This document shows positions 1 through 7,346 of a stretch of 64,000 nucleotides of DNA, piece by piece. Each line of letters starts with the position of its first letter. The stretch's first letter is position 1. The translations under genes were made by a program, and so were the position numbers. This stretch comes from an uncultured Gammaproteobacteria bacterium (GTDB taxonomy: Bacteria; Pseudomonadota; Gammaproteobacteria; HK1), in assembly GCA_958295465.1 (NCBI GenBank), contig OY282353.1, positions 1,674,001 through 1,738,000 on the forward strand. Direction: 5' to 3'. The notes below the pieces were generated by a model. That model did not search any database and was not told the DNA's origin. It saw nothing but the letters and a program-made list of their open reading frames with translations.

Positions 1-1
1 A

Positions 2-136
2 CCTCCGTGTCACGCGCGCCGCCGGTTCCGTCCGCCCCCGATGCTCCCGCCGCCCGCGCACCCGCCGCCCGCCGATGCGACCTCCGTGTCGCGCGCGCCG
101 CCGGTTCCATCCGCCCCCGGTGCTCCTGCCGCCCGC
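2..136. repeat. 79-bp tandem direct repeat, 1.7 copies
   Basis: Bases 2-80 are repeated from 81 to 136 with about four substitutions. The repeat is GC- and proline-codon-rich and lies immediately downstream of the ugpE stop codon. I see no gene in it; the array may continue beyond the window. Confidence 0.8.
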
Positions 137-984
137 TACTTTTCCTGCTCGATCAATCCTTTCACGAACAGGCGCTGCATGAAGACCACGACCAGCACCG
201 GCGGCAGCATCGCCAGCATCGACGTCGCCATGATCTCGTGCCAGACCGGCTCAGAGTCCGGGACCGCGACCATGCGCTGGATGCCCATGACGATGGTGTA
301 GTAGCTCTCGTCGGTGGTGACCAGGAGCGGCCACAGGTACTGGTTCCACCCGTAGATGAAGAGGATCACGAAGAGCGCCGCGATGTTGGTCCGCGACAGG
401 GGCAGGAGGATGTCGCGGAAGAACTTGAGCGGCCCGGCCCCGTCGATGCGCGCCGCCTCGGCCAGCTCCTCCGGCACCGTCAGGAAGAACTGGCGGAACA
501 GGAACGTCGCGGTCGCGCTGGCGATCAGGGGCACCGACAGGCCCCAGTAGCTGTTCAGCATGCCGAGGTCGGCCACCACCCCGAAGGTCGGCAGGATGCG
601 CACCTCGACCGGCAGCATGAGGGTGATGAAGATGATCCAGAAGCACGTCATGCGCAACGGAAACCGGAAATAGACGATGGCGTAGGCGGCGATGATGGAG
701 ATCGCGATCTTCCCGATCGCGATCATCAACGCCATGACGAGCGAGTTCCACATCATCATGCCAACCGGCACGCTGCCGGCCGCCTCCATGCCGGAGCCGA
801 GCACGGTGGTGTAGTTCTCGATGAAACGGTCCCCGGGCCACAGCGGGGTCCGCCCCGACATCAGGACCTCCACCGGATGGGTCGAGGCGACGAACGTGAT
901 CCAGATCGGGAGGGCGGTGACCAGCACCCCGATCGACAGCACGAGGTGCGACAGCACGGTGAGCCAGGGGCGGTTCTCGACCAT
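136..984 (-). CDS. ugpE: sn-glycerol-3-phosphate ABC transporter permease UgpE
   Basis: Inner-membrane permease of the UgpBAEC importer, 282 residues, matching the usual UgpE length (281). About six hydrophobic segments are visible. The cytoplasmic EAA loop that contacts the ATPase reads [14 protein letters not shown] near residue 185, and the protein ends QRLFVKGLIEQEK as UgpE proteins do. It follows ugpA by 13 bp on the same strand, so the two are co-transcribed. The ATPase UgpC may lie beyond the window edge or be supplied by the second transporter at 7.3 kb. Identification rests on close resemblance to E. coli UgpE from memory. Confidence 0.9.
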   Translation of the reverse strand: MVENRPWLTVLSHLVLSIGVLVTALPIWITFVASTHPVEVLMSGRTPLWPGDRFIENYTTVLGSGMEAAGSVPVGMMMWNSLVMALMIAIGKIAISIIAAYAIVYFRFPLRMTCFWIIFITLMLPVEVRILPTFGVVADLGMLNSYWGLSVPLIASATATFLFRQFFLTVPEELAEAARIDGAGPLKFFRDILLPLSRTNIAALFVILFIYGWNQYLWPLLVTTDESYYTIVMGIQRMVAVPDSEPVWHEIMATSMLAMLPPVLVVVFMQRLFVKGLIEQEK

Positions 985-997
985 GCGCGGTGCTCCC

Positions 998-1879
998 TCA
1001 GTAGGCCACTTTCCGCTCGATGTAGCGGAACTGGACCACGGTGAGCCCGATGACGACGACCATGAGGACCACCGACTGGGCGGCGGAGCCCCCGAGGTCC
1101 AGGCCGATGAACCCGTCGCTGAACACCTTGTAGACGAGGATGGTGGTGGCCTGCGCCGGCCCCCCGGTGGTGGTTGCGTGCACGATCCCGAAGGTGTCGA
1201 AGAAGGCGTAGACGATGTTGACCACCAGAAGGAAGAACGTGGTCGGGGAAAGCAGGGGGAAGACGATGGTCCGGAACCGCTTGAGCGGGCCGGCCCCGTC
1301 GATGGCTGCCGCTTCGATCAGCGAACGTGGAATCGCCTGGAGTCCGGCGAGAAAGAACAGGAAATTGTAGCTGACCTGCTTCCACGAGGCGGCCAGGATG
1401 ATCAGGACCATGGCGTCGGTGCCGTCGAGGTAGTGGTTCCAGTCGTAGCCGACCGCCTTCAGGCAGTAGGCGAGGACCCCGATGGAAGGATTGAACATGA
1501 AGAACCAGAGCACACCGGCCACCGCCGGAGCGACGGCATAGGGCCAGATGACCAGCGTCCGGTAGGCGGTCGTCCCCTTGATGATCCGGTCGGCCATGGC
1601 CGCCAGCAGCAGGGCGATACCGAGGGACAGGGACGTGGTCGCGACCGAGAACACGATGGTGCGGCCGAAGCTCTCCAGATAGATGGGATCCGAGAACAGG
1701 CCGGTGAAGTTGTCGAGCCAGACGAGCTTGCGGCTGAGCCCGAAGGGGTCTTCGAGCAGGACCGACTGGTAGAGGGCCTGGCTCGCGGGCCAGATGAAGA
1801 ACACCAAGGTGATGACGATCTGGGGGGCGACCAGCAGCAAGGCCAGCCCCCGCCTGGAAAATGTGACGCGCTTTTCCAA
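998..1879 (-). CDS. ugpA: sn-glycerol-3-phosphate ABC transporter permease UgpA
   Basis: Partner permease of UgpE, 293 residues with about six membrane segments. Stretches such as [29 protein letters not shown] and [20 protein letters not shown] are almost those of E. coli UgpA; the last is the EAA loop. The start ATG at 1879 gives the family length. A ugpB gene would normally precede it, but upstream lies only an inverted repeat and decayed plasmid genes. The binding-protein gene was therefore probably lost or separated when the 1.9-6.4 kb island arrived (inference). Confidence 0.92.
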   Translation of the reverse strand: MEKRVTFSRRGLALLLVAPQIVITLVFFIWPASQALYQSVLLEDPFGLSRKLVWLDNFTGLFSDPIYLESFGRTIVFSVATTSLSLGIALLLAAMADRIIKGTTAYRTLVIWPYAVAPAVAGVLWFFMFNPSIGVLAYCLKAVGYDWNHYLDGTDAMVLIILAASWKQVSYNFLFFLAGLQAIPRSLIEAAAIDGAGPLKRFRTIVFPLLSPTTFFLLVVNIVYAFFDTFGIVHATTTGGPAQATTILVYKVFSDGFIGLDLGGSAAQSVVLMVVVIGLTVVQFRYIERKVAY

Positions 1880-1898
1880 TGAACCGGCGTTGTGCGAT

Positions 1899-1948
1899 GG
1901 CTGATCCGGCGGTCCCGAAACGATCGTCCCGGGACCGCCGGATCAGCC
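1899..1948. other. Perfect 18-bp inverted repeat (hairpin)
   Basis: Arms 1899-1916 and 1931-1948 are perfect reverse complements around a 14-base loop that itself holds CGATCG. A second, weaker hairpin (GGCGGG/CCCGCC) follows at 1951-1976. They sit just upstream of ugpA, at the edge of the decayed island. No T-run follows either arm, so a terminator is uncertain. It could be the end of a lost upstream gene or a mobile-element scar. Confidence 0.6.
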
Positions 1949-1976
1949 AGGGCGGGTCGAGGAGGGTCGGCCCGCC

Positions 1977-2205
1977 TCAGTTCGCCGCTTCGAACTTGCG
2001 CAGCAGCGCGTTGCCGCGCGGCGGGGTCCGCTCCCAGGCGACGCCTGAACCTGTCCACCAACTCAGCCTGCACGGCGTTCCACCGCGGCAGCAGCTCCAC
2101 CAGCCACACCGCCGCCAACCCCCGACCCGTCGCCAGGACGTAGGACGGCGAGAAATCAGGACAGGAGCACAGGAGCTCCAGCAGCGCCGCGGATTCGGAC
2201 AGCAC
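1977..2205 (-). pseudogene. Fragment resembling a plasmid replication-type protein
   Basis: The minus strand encodes SPSYVLATGRGLAAVWLVEL followed by LPRWNAVQAELVDRFRRRLG. This resembles the core of plasmid/phage Rep or primase-like proteins that read ...GRGL.AVWLVE...LPRW. The frame then shifts, with GNALLRKFEAAN and a stop at 1977 in another frame. No intact start exists upstream, because the next bases belong to the parA remnant on the other strand. Assignment is tentative; it fits with the adjacent ParA and ribbon-helix-helix remnants as part of one decayed replicon. Confidence 0.35.
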
Positions 2206-2215
2206 CGAATCCGAT

Positions 2216-2707
2216 TAGTGATAATCGAGATCGAGCCACAGCGCGTTGGCCGCACGCCTCGACGACGTCCTCACCACCGCCCGCGAACACGGCGCAGCAC
2301 TCACCCTCATCGACACCGCACCGCACGCCGAATCCGCCGCCCTCGCTGCGGCTCGCGCGGCCGATCTGGTCCTGGTCCCCTGCCGGCCCTCGATCCTCGA
2401 CTTGCGCGCCGTCACCGCCTCGCGCGACATCGCCACCCTCGCCGGCACCCCGGCCGCCGCCATCTTCGCCGCAGTCCCCGCCCGAGGCTCGCTCGCCAGC
2501 GAAGCCCATGACGCCCTGCAAGCCCACGGCTTCACCGTCGCGCCAGGGCGCATCGGACACCGCGCCGCCTTCGTCCACGCCATGACGGCCGGGCAAGGGG
2601 TTCAGGAGTTCGAGCCCGCGGGGAAGGCCGCGCGGGAAATCGCACGCCTCCATGAATGGACCTGCCAGCACGCGAGACAACCCGACCTGCTCACAGGAGA
2701 AGATTGA
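2216..2707 (+). pseudogene. ParA-family partition ATPase, N-terminally truncated
   Basis: From a TTG at 2246 the frame encodes the C-terminal half of a plasmid ParA: LTLIDTAPHAES (Walker B-like), LVLVPCRPSILDL, then a 100-residue tail. The Walker A lysine region is absent. Just upstream, at about 2209-2241 in another frame, IIEIEPQ resembles the LDLDPQ motif, so a deletion plus frameshift removed the N-terminus. It is followed 2 bp later by a ribbon-helix-helix gene, the usual order in small parA operons. Confidence 0.65.
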
Positions 2708-2709
2708 CC

Positions 2710-2972
2710 ATGCCGAAGAATGCCGGACTCGGAGACGCCTTGAAGAAGGTCACGGCCGCCCCGACCACCGCCCCCGCGCCTGAAGCCGTCCACGACGACC
2801 ACCGCCCCCCAGCCGCCGCGGCCGGAAGTCCATCACCGTCTACCTCGACGCCGCCGCCCATCGGCAACTGCGCCTGCTCGCGCTAGAACAAGACAGCTCC
2901 GCTCAACAGATGGTCGCCGATGCCATCAACGACCTCTTTCAGAAGCACGGCAAACCGCGCATCGCCGGCTGA
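2710..2972 (+). pseudogene. Ribbon-helix-helix partition/antitoxin-like protein with a one-base frameshift
   Basis: Starts ATG at 2710, two bases after parA. The first 30 codons give a basic, Ala/Pro-rich N-terminus. A different frame then encodes RKSITVYLDAAAHRQLRLLA and ends FQKHGKPRIAG, stop at 2970-2972. This is the RHH DNA-binding domain commonly found downstream of parA. The open interval is 263 bases, not a multiple of three. Adding one C to the six-C run near 2804-2809 restores a continuous 87-residue protein. The shift could be genuine decay, programmed slippage or a base-call error. Confidence 0.7.
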
Positions 2973-3094
2973 ATGCCCGCATGACAGCATGACACCATGC
3001 CGTCGCGCCGACGAATTCGCCGAGGCTGGCGCGTTTCAGCCGAACCCGGTTACCCTGCCGGCCGCACGCCCGCCGACCCGTACCGGACAGAGAC

Positions 3095-3475
3095 ATGAGC
3101 GCCGTCGCCTTCGACACCCTCACCGCCGCACGCGACCTCGAAGCGGCCGGCATCGAGCGCCGCCAGGCCGAAGCCATCGCCGGCACGGTCCGCATGGCAG
3201 CCGCCGCCGACCGGGAAGCTGTGGCGACGAAGGCGGACATTGCCGAGCTCCGAGCCGACCTCGCCGAACATCGTGCAGCAACCACCACCGACCTCGCCGA
3301 GATCGGAGCCCGGCTGACGGCACGCATGGACACCTTCGCCACGAAGATGGACACCTTCGCCACGAAGGCCGACCTTGCCGGCGTGCGCGCCGAGCTCGGG
3401 ACGATCCGATGGACGGTCGGCTTGATCGCCGCCTTCCTGTTCGCCATCGGCCTTCGAGTGTTCGGCTTGATCTGA
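3095..3475 (+). CDS. Small coiled-coil protein with C-terminal membrane anchor (copy A)
   Basis: 126 residues. The N-terminus carries a helical segment (LEAAGIERRQAEAIAG), then a heptad-rich coiled coil with repeated TKADxAELRADLAE-type units, and finally a single hydrophobic segment at about 105-125 (VGLIAAFLFAIGLRVFGLI). It resembles the widespread DUF1640/CCDC90-like coiled-coil family; function is unknown. A 21-bp in-frame duplication doubles MDTFATK relative to copy B. RBS-like bases precede the ATG weakly (CAGAGAC). The gene recurs at 4151-4477 and as a dead copy at 5740-5880. Confidence 0.75.
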   Translation: MSAVAFDTLTAARDLEAAGIERRQAEAIAGTVRMAAAADREAVATKADIAELRADLAEHRAATTTDLAEIGARLTARMDTFATKMDTFATKADLAGVRAELGTIRWTVGLIAAFLFAIGLRVFGLI

Positions 3476-3503
3476 CCAGGTGCCTGCCGCACCGCCCTTC
3501 CGG

Positions 3504-3525
3504 AATTGCGCCACGTGGCGCAATT
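3504..3525. terminator. Perfect 22-nt palindrome after copy A
   Basis: AATTGCGCCAC followed by its exact reverse complement, 28 bp after the stop codon. It can form an 11-bp hairpin on either strand. It probably acts as a terminator or is a duplicated repeat end. The homologous site at 4506-4527 has one mismatched pair. Confidence 0.55.
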
Positions 3526-3690
3526 ACCCCCCCGGGCAGCGACCGATAAGGAGAGTCGAGTCATGTCGAAATCGTGCCGTTCACAACTCGATTTCAGCAA
3601 AGACACGCCGCACGTCTCAACTCATCCGTACACCACTTTCGACCATAGCTCTGTACAAGAGTGACAGGCACATACGGGAGAAGAGGAAAA

Positions 3691-4029
3691 ATGGACGAAC
3701 AGGCTTTTATTCAGGCATCGCAAAAGGTGTTTAGGCCAGGGTATGAATTCGACAATTACAGAAGTGGCACCACTAGGATTTTGTGCATCAACGATGCAGC
3801 TATCAAGTATCTCAGTGGAAACACGCCGATCAGGGTGAAATTGCGTGATCTGTATATGACATACGATCACTTCAGAGGTCGTCGAGTGTCACGCCGGAAT
3901 TTGCGGGAATTTAAACCAGAGGTATTCGATTCCAAACCATGTAACTGTATGTTTCTGTTTCAATTGTTGGAGAGGATCGGGGTGGCTGGTCCAGCGGAAG
4001 GGTGGCCGCTCCAGCAGGAGTGGTACTGA
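3691..4029 (+). CDS. Orphan protein of foreign origin, function unknown
   Basis: 112 residues from the ATG at 3691, which has a good Shine-Dalgarno (AAGAGG) seven bases upstream. An in-frame upstream ATG at 3661 lacks an RBS. The sequence is basic and aromatic-rich (SQKVFRPGYEFDNYRSGTTR; RGRRVSRRNLREF) with a CNC motif near residue 96. I recognise no domain. Base composition is clearly more AT-rich than the surroundings. Together with its position between two direct repeats, this suggests recent transfer. The last dozen residues (GPAEGWPLQQEWY) come from GC-rich DNA, so the 3' end may be fused or truncated. Confidence 0.55.
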   Translation: MDEQAFIQASQKVFRPGYEFDNYRSGTTRILCINDAAIKYLSGNTPIRVKLRDLYMTYDHFRGRRVSRRNLREFKPEVFDSKPCNCMFLFQLLERIGVAGPAEGWPLQQEWY

Positions 4030-4106
4030 GCGCATTGCTAATGCTGAAACTGCCCGCTACCCGCGAACGTCCTGACAGCGCATGTGCGGCGCGGCGGATT
4101 TGGCGG

Positions 4107-4527
4107 TACCCTGCTGACCGCACGCCCGCCGACCCGTACCGGACAGAGACATGAGCGCCGTCGCCTTCGACACCCTCACCGCCGCACGCGACCTCGAAGC
4201 GGCCGGCATCGAGCGCCGCCAGGCCGAAGCCATCGCCGGCACGGTCCGCACCGCCGCCGCCACAGACCGGGAAGCACTGGCGACGAAGGCGGACCTTGCC
4301 GAGCTCCGGGCCGACCTCGCCGAGCTCGAAACCCGGCTGACGGCACGCATGGACACCTTCGCCACGAAGGCCGACCTTGCCGGCGTGCGCGCCGAGCTCG
4401 GGACGATCCGATGGACGGTCGGCTTGATCGCCGCCTTCCTGTTCGCCATCGGCCTTCGAGTGTTCGGCTTGATCTGACCAGGTGCCTGCCGCACCGCCCT
4501 TCCGGAATTGCGCCACGTAGCGCAATT
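4107..4527. repeat. Long direct repeat, copy 2
   Basis: Second copy of the module at 3050-3525, from the leader GGTACCCTGCTGACCGCACG through the gene to the downstream palindrome (4506-4527, one mismatch). Confidence 0.85.
4151..4477 (+). CDS. Small coiled-coil protein with C-terminal membrane anchor (copy B)
   Basis: 108 residues, paralogue of the protein at 3095-3475. The first 31 and last 40 residues are essentially identical between the two. This copy has a shorter coiled coil (ALATKADLAELRADLAELE) and a single MDTFATK unit. It has the same C-terminal hydrophobic anchor and the same leader and palindrome. Coiled-coil/DUF1640-like; role unknown. Confidence 0.72.
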   Translation: MSAVAFDTLTAARDLEAAGIERRQAEAIAGTVRTAAATDREALATKADLAELRADLAELETRLTARMDTFATKADLAGVRAELGTIRWTVGLIAAFLFAIGLRVFGLI

Positions 4528-4823
4528 CCGCTTTCCCGGGCAGCGCCCGATACCCGATAAGGGCAATTATCGGTCGTTGGGAGACAGGCAGGCGTGCGGA
4601 TGAACGGACATGCCGGCTTCGGGCACGACCGCCTTATCGCGGCGCTTTCGCGATCGCGGTAGCCCGGCGTTTCCGCCCGGAGAGCTTCGAGGAAGTGACC
4701 GCCGACGCCAAGGCCGCGCCGGCGGGAAGTCAGGCAGTGCTACGAAGCAGGCGGGTCAGCGCCGCTTTCGCCAGATAGCTGTATGCGTCCGGTGGCCGTT
4801 GTCATCCGTGACCAGTTCCCGGC
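4478..4823. other. Intergenic stretch, no gene seen
   Basis: After the copy-2 palindrome the 300 bp up to the next gene contain short inverted repeats (CCCGATACCCGATAAGGG; TATCGCGG/CGCGATCGCG) but no convincing reading frame in any direction. Confidence 0.5.
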
Positions 4824-5351
4824 TCAAAGCCCGTGAAGCTCACGGCAGCGCTGCCGATGGTGCTCTAGAAGCTTCTCCATGACATCCTGAACATCGCTTC
4901 GCGGGCCGCCGTCAATGTCATAATAGATGGCGGAATAGGCAGTAACCAATGCCTGTTCCGCCTGCTGCTTGACGACTTCAAAGGCGGCCTCCGCCGGTTG
5001 CATGGCGGCATCAAAGGCGGCTTCATAGACGGCATACGCCTGTCGCTCGGCGGCTTCGTGGGCGGCTTCGTGGGCGGCGACGCTGGGGGCATCCGCCTGT
5101 TGCAAGGCGGCTTCAAAGGCGGCGTCGTAGGCGGCGGTGGCGCCGGCGCGCCAAGCGGCGTCGCCGGCGGCAGACGCCTGTGGCAAGGCGGCTTCATAGG
5201 CGGCAAGCGCCGGTTGCATGGCGGCATCAAAGGCGGCATCCGCCTCCGCGTATCTAATGCAGGCTTCCACGCTCGGAATGCCTTGAGCCTGAACGGCAGG
5301 CAACGCCCCCGCGACGACCAACAGCGCAACAGTGGCCCGTATCGTCTTCAT
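4824..5351 (-). CDS. Exported alanine-rich repeat protein, function unknown
   Basis: 175 residues. Starts at the ATG ending at 5351, preceded by a GGGGAGG ribosome site. Residues 1-23 form a signal peptide (MKTIRATVALLVVAGALPAVQA, cleavage after AQA). The mature part is an irregular repeat of YEAA, FDAA and AAYDAAFEAA units, giving a regular spacing of aromatic residues on an alanine helix. A more ordinary 40-residue C-terminus with HHRQRCRELHGL follows. Two cysteines remain. It probably folds as a periplasmic helical bundle or coiled coil. It lies inside the decayed island without obvious partners. Confidence 0.6.
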   Translation of the reverse strand: MKTIRATVALLVVAGALPAVQAQGIPSVEACIRYAEADAAFDAAMQPALAAYEAALPQASAAGDAAWRAGATAAYDAAFEAALQQADAPSVAAHEAAHEAAERQAYAVYEAAFDAAMQPAEAAFEVVKQQAEQALVTAYSAIYYDIDGGPRSDVQDVMEKLLEHHRQRCRELHGL

Positions 5352-5739
5352 GGTGTTCCTCCCCATCTGGTCGTTACCGCTCAGCGCCAAGGCAGTGACG
5401 GAGCGCCCGTCACCATCCCCCGCCCCCCGTCGCCGGCATCGCTTATCAGAATGTCCGTTCCAGGGAGAGACCCCGGCCGCAGGAGAGCAAGGCGTAAGGC
5501 GGAGGCTGGCGCATGGCGGACGGTTGCGCATACTGACAGGAAGGCCGCGAGCTTTCAGCCCACTGCCAGCACCAAGCGTTTCACGATGCGCCTCATCGAG
5601 TAGTCCCCTCAAGGCGTTCGACTGGACGGCCAGGGCGGTATCTCGCCGGTAGCGTCCGGAGCCGACCGCGCTTCTCTCGCTGGCAACGGTCCCGCGGATC
5701 CTCGCTTTGCCCGATCGGGCGCGAGTCCCCCATGCGGGT

Positions 5740-5880
5740 TCCCGCGAGATCGAAGCGGCCGGCATCAAGCGTTGCCACGCCGAAGCCATCGCCGAAGGGA
5801 TGCGCCGCCACCGTCGGACCATGACGAACTCACCACGAAAGGCGACCTCGCCGCTCGGCATCTTCAACGCCGTTGCCAGC
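5740..5880 (+). pseudogene. Degenerate third copy of the coiled-coil gene
   Basis: Encodes REIEAAGIKRCHAEAIAEGM, homologous to the N-terminus of the proteins at 3095 and 4151. A frame change is followed by DHDELTTKGDLAAR, matching their TKADLA repeats. There is no start codon context and no membrane anchor. The rest of 5352-5907 shows no gene. Confidence 0.6.
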
Positions 5881-5907
5881 GTCCTTTCCTGACCCGGAGC
5901 CCGCGCC

Positions 5908-6330
5908 ATGACCGACCTCGCCACCACCGCCGCGGTCCCCGCCCCCGTCACCCCGGCCACTGACCGCTTCATCCGCGACTCCACCAGCGCCAACACCCGC
6001 CGCGCCTACGCCGGCGCCCTCGCCCGGCTGCTTGCCGCCCGCCCGCTCGACGATGCCGGCATCGCCGAATACCTCGGCACACTCGACGCGGCCGGGAAGT
6101 CGCCGGCAACCACCTCGATGTCGCCCGGCGTGCCGCAGACGCCGGCATCGAAGGCAGGGTGTCCGGGCACTCGCTCAGAGTCTGCGCAGCCCAGTCCCTC
6201 GCCGCGGCCGGGGCGAGCCTGGTCGAAATGCAGACCGCCGGCAGGTGGACCTCGCCGACCATGCCCGGACGGTACACCCGCGGACAGCGCGCCGCCCGTG
6301 GCGCCGTGGCCAGGCTCCGGTACGGCGCAA
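5908..6330 (+). pseudogene. Tyrosine recombinase/integrase with large internal deletion
   Basis: The ATG at 5908 opens an integrase N-terminal core-binding domain (SANTRRAYAGALARLLAARP). At about 6105-6114 the frame jumps to the C-terminal catalytic end: GHSLRVCAAQSLAAAGASL (box II HxxR), then a W, then MPGRYTRGQRAARGAVARLRYG with the presumptive nucleophilic tyrosine. The central 150-200 residues, including the first catalytic arginine, are missing and the two parts are out of frame. It was probably the integrase of the element whose ParA and RHH remnants lie at 2.2-3.0 kb. Confidence 0.75.
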
Positions 6331-6370
6331 CGACTGTTCTCCGTCTCCGAGATTGGCGGCATGGGTCAGT

Positions 6371-6392
6371 CCATGTAAGGTATCTTACATGG
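6371..6392. promoter_or_regulatory. Candidate GlpR operator in front of the repressor gene
   Basis: A 9-bp inverted repeat with a 4-base centre (CCATGTAAG-GTAT-CTTACATGG). Its core has the form ATGT-N10-ACAT, the spacing of the E. coli GlpR operator (ATGTTCGATAACGAACAT). It ends 36 bp before the chosen repressor start, suggesting autoregulation. A second site of the same form is at 7283-7300. Confidence 0.6.
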
Positions 6393-6427
6393 CGGACCGA
6401 GCCCCGGCCGACGACAACGGCGCATCC

Positions 6428-7207
6428 ATGCGTGACCTGACCACGAAACCAGGAATGATTACCCGTCACGAGGGCATCCTGTCGGTGCTGCGGCGCCGGG
6501 GATTCGTCTCCATCGGGGGCTTGGCGAAGTCGTTCCGGGTATCCGAACAGACGGTGCGCCGGGATCTGAAGGCGCTCGAACATCAGGGACTGGTCACCAA
6601 GTACCACGGCGGCGCGGGTCTGCCTTCCGAACCTTCGGATCGATCCTACGAGAACCGCAAAATCCGCTTCGCAGCAGAAAAGAAGCGCATTGCGAGAGTT
6701 GTTGCAGCCCGGATTCCCGAGGACGCGACTGTGTTCATCGACATCGGCACGACCATGGAAGCCATTGCCGAGGCGTTGCTCGACCACCAGAGCCTGACGG
6801 TCATCACCAACCACCTCTCGGTGGCGATCATTCTGAGCCGGCACCCCAAGTTCCAGATTCTGCTCGCCGGAGGGATTCTGCGGCACAACGATCATGCGAC
6901 CACCGGGGAAGCAGCCCGGGTGTTTCTGGAACGCTTCCGAGTCGGCTATGGGATCTTCGGCATCGGAGCCATCAATACCGACGGCGAATTGCTCGACTAC
7001 AACTATCGGGACATCGACGTCTCGAGCATGGCCATGCGCATTTCACGACGCAAGTTCATCGCCATGGATCACTCGAAGTTCGAAGCCGACGCCGTGGTCC
7101 ACGTCGGCTCCGTCGCGGACATCGACGCCATCTTCACGGATCGGCCGCCGCCCGCTGATGTCGAAGCCATCATCCGCCACCACGGCGTCACCGTCCATGT
7201 GGCCTGA
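6428..7207 (+). CDS. glpR: DeoR/GlpR-family transcriptional repressor
   Basis: 259 residues. The N-terminal winged helix-turn-helix (SIGGLAKSFRVSEQTVRRDL) and the C-terminal sugar-phosphate sensor (FIDIGTTMEAIAEALL; LLAGGILR; GIFGIGAIN; MDHSKFEADAVVHVGS) follow E. coli GlpR closely. GlpR binds glycerol-3-phosphate, which releases it from DNA. I chose ATG 6428. ATG 6455 (MITRHEG) is also possible, and ATG 6389 lies inside the putative operator. It precedes a Ugp-like transporter on the same strand, with operator-like palindromes before each unit. The true inducer could be glycerol-3-phosphate or a related polyol phosphate. Confidence 0.82.
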   Translation: MRDLTTKPGMITRHEGILSVLRRRGFVSIGGLAKSFRVSEQTVRRDLKALEHQGLVTKYHGGAGLPSEPSDRSYENRKIRFAAEKKRIARVVAARIPEDATVFIDIGTTMEAIAEALLDHQSLTVITNHLSVAIILSRHPKFQILLAGGILRHNDHATTGEAARVFLERFRVGYGIFGIGAINTDGELLDYNYRDIDVSSMAMRISRRKFIAMDHSKFEADAVVHVGSVADIDAIFTDRPPPADVEAIIRHHGVTVHVA

Positions 7208-7282
7208 TTCGGAGAAATGAACGTCTGCGGTGTTGTCCGCCCGTCACGAGGACAATGAAAATGTAATTATTTTGCTCTTTTG

Positions 7283-7300
7283 ATGTCATGTTAATGACAT
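7283..7300. promoter_or_regulatory. Candidate GlpR operator upstream of the transporter operon
   Basis: Perfect 7-4-7 palindrome ATGTCAT-GTTA-ATGACAT in an AT-rich 60-bp island between the repressor and the ABC ATPase gene. It shares the ATGT-N10-ACAT frame with the site at 6372-6391 and lies 47 bp before the ATPase start. Confidence 0.6.
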
Positions 7301-7346
7301 TCGGGTGTTGCTATCATGACGTAGGGTCGGATGTTCAAGGGAACCG

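Larger units (their letters stand above)
3050..3525. repeat. Long direct repeat, copy 1 (coiled-coil gene plus flanks)
   Basis: This segment and 4107-4527 are the same duplicated module: about 45 bp of upstream leader, the whole coiled-coil gene and the downstream palindrome. Identity is near-complete in the leader, the first third and the last third. The copies differ by indels in the middle (this copy has an extra segment of about 12 codons and a tandem MDTFATK). The 580 bp between the copies holds an AT-richer foreign gene. Confidence 0.85.

Noticed and set aside
1899-1948. Rho-independent terminator upstream of ugpA
   Set aside because: The stem is perfect, but no T-run follows on either strand and no upstream gene ends there, so I list it only as an inverted repeat.
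5908-6330. Functional integrase
   Set aside because: Two halves are out of frame and the central catalytic region is missing.
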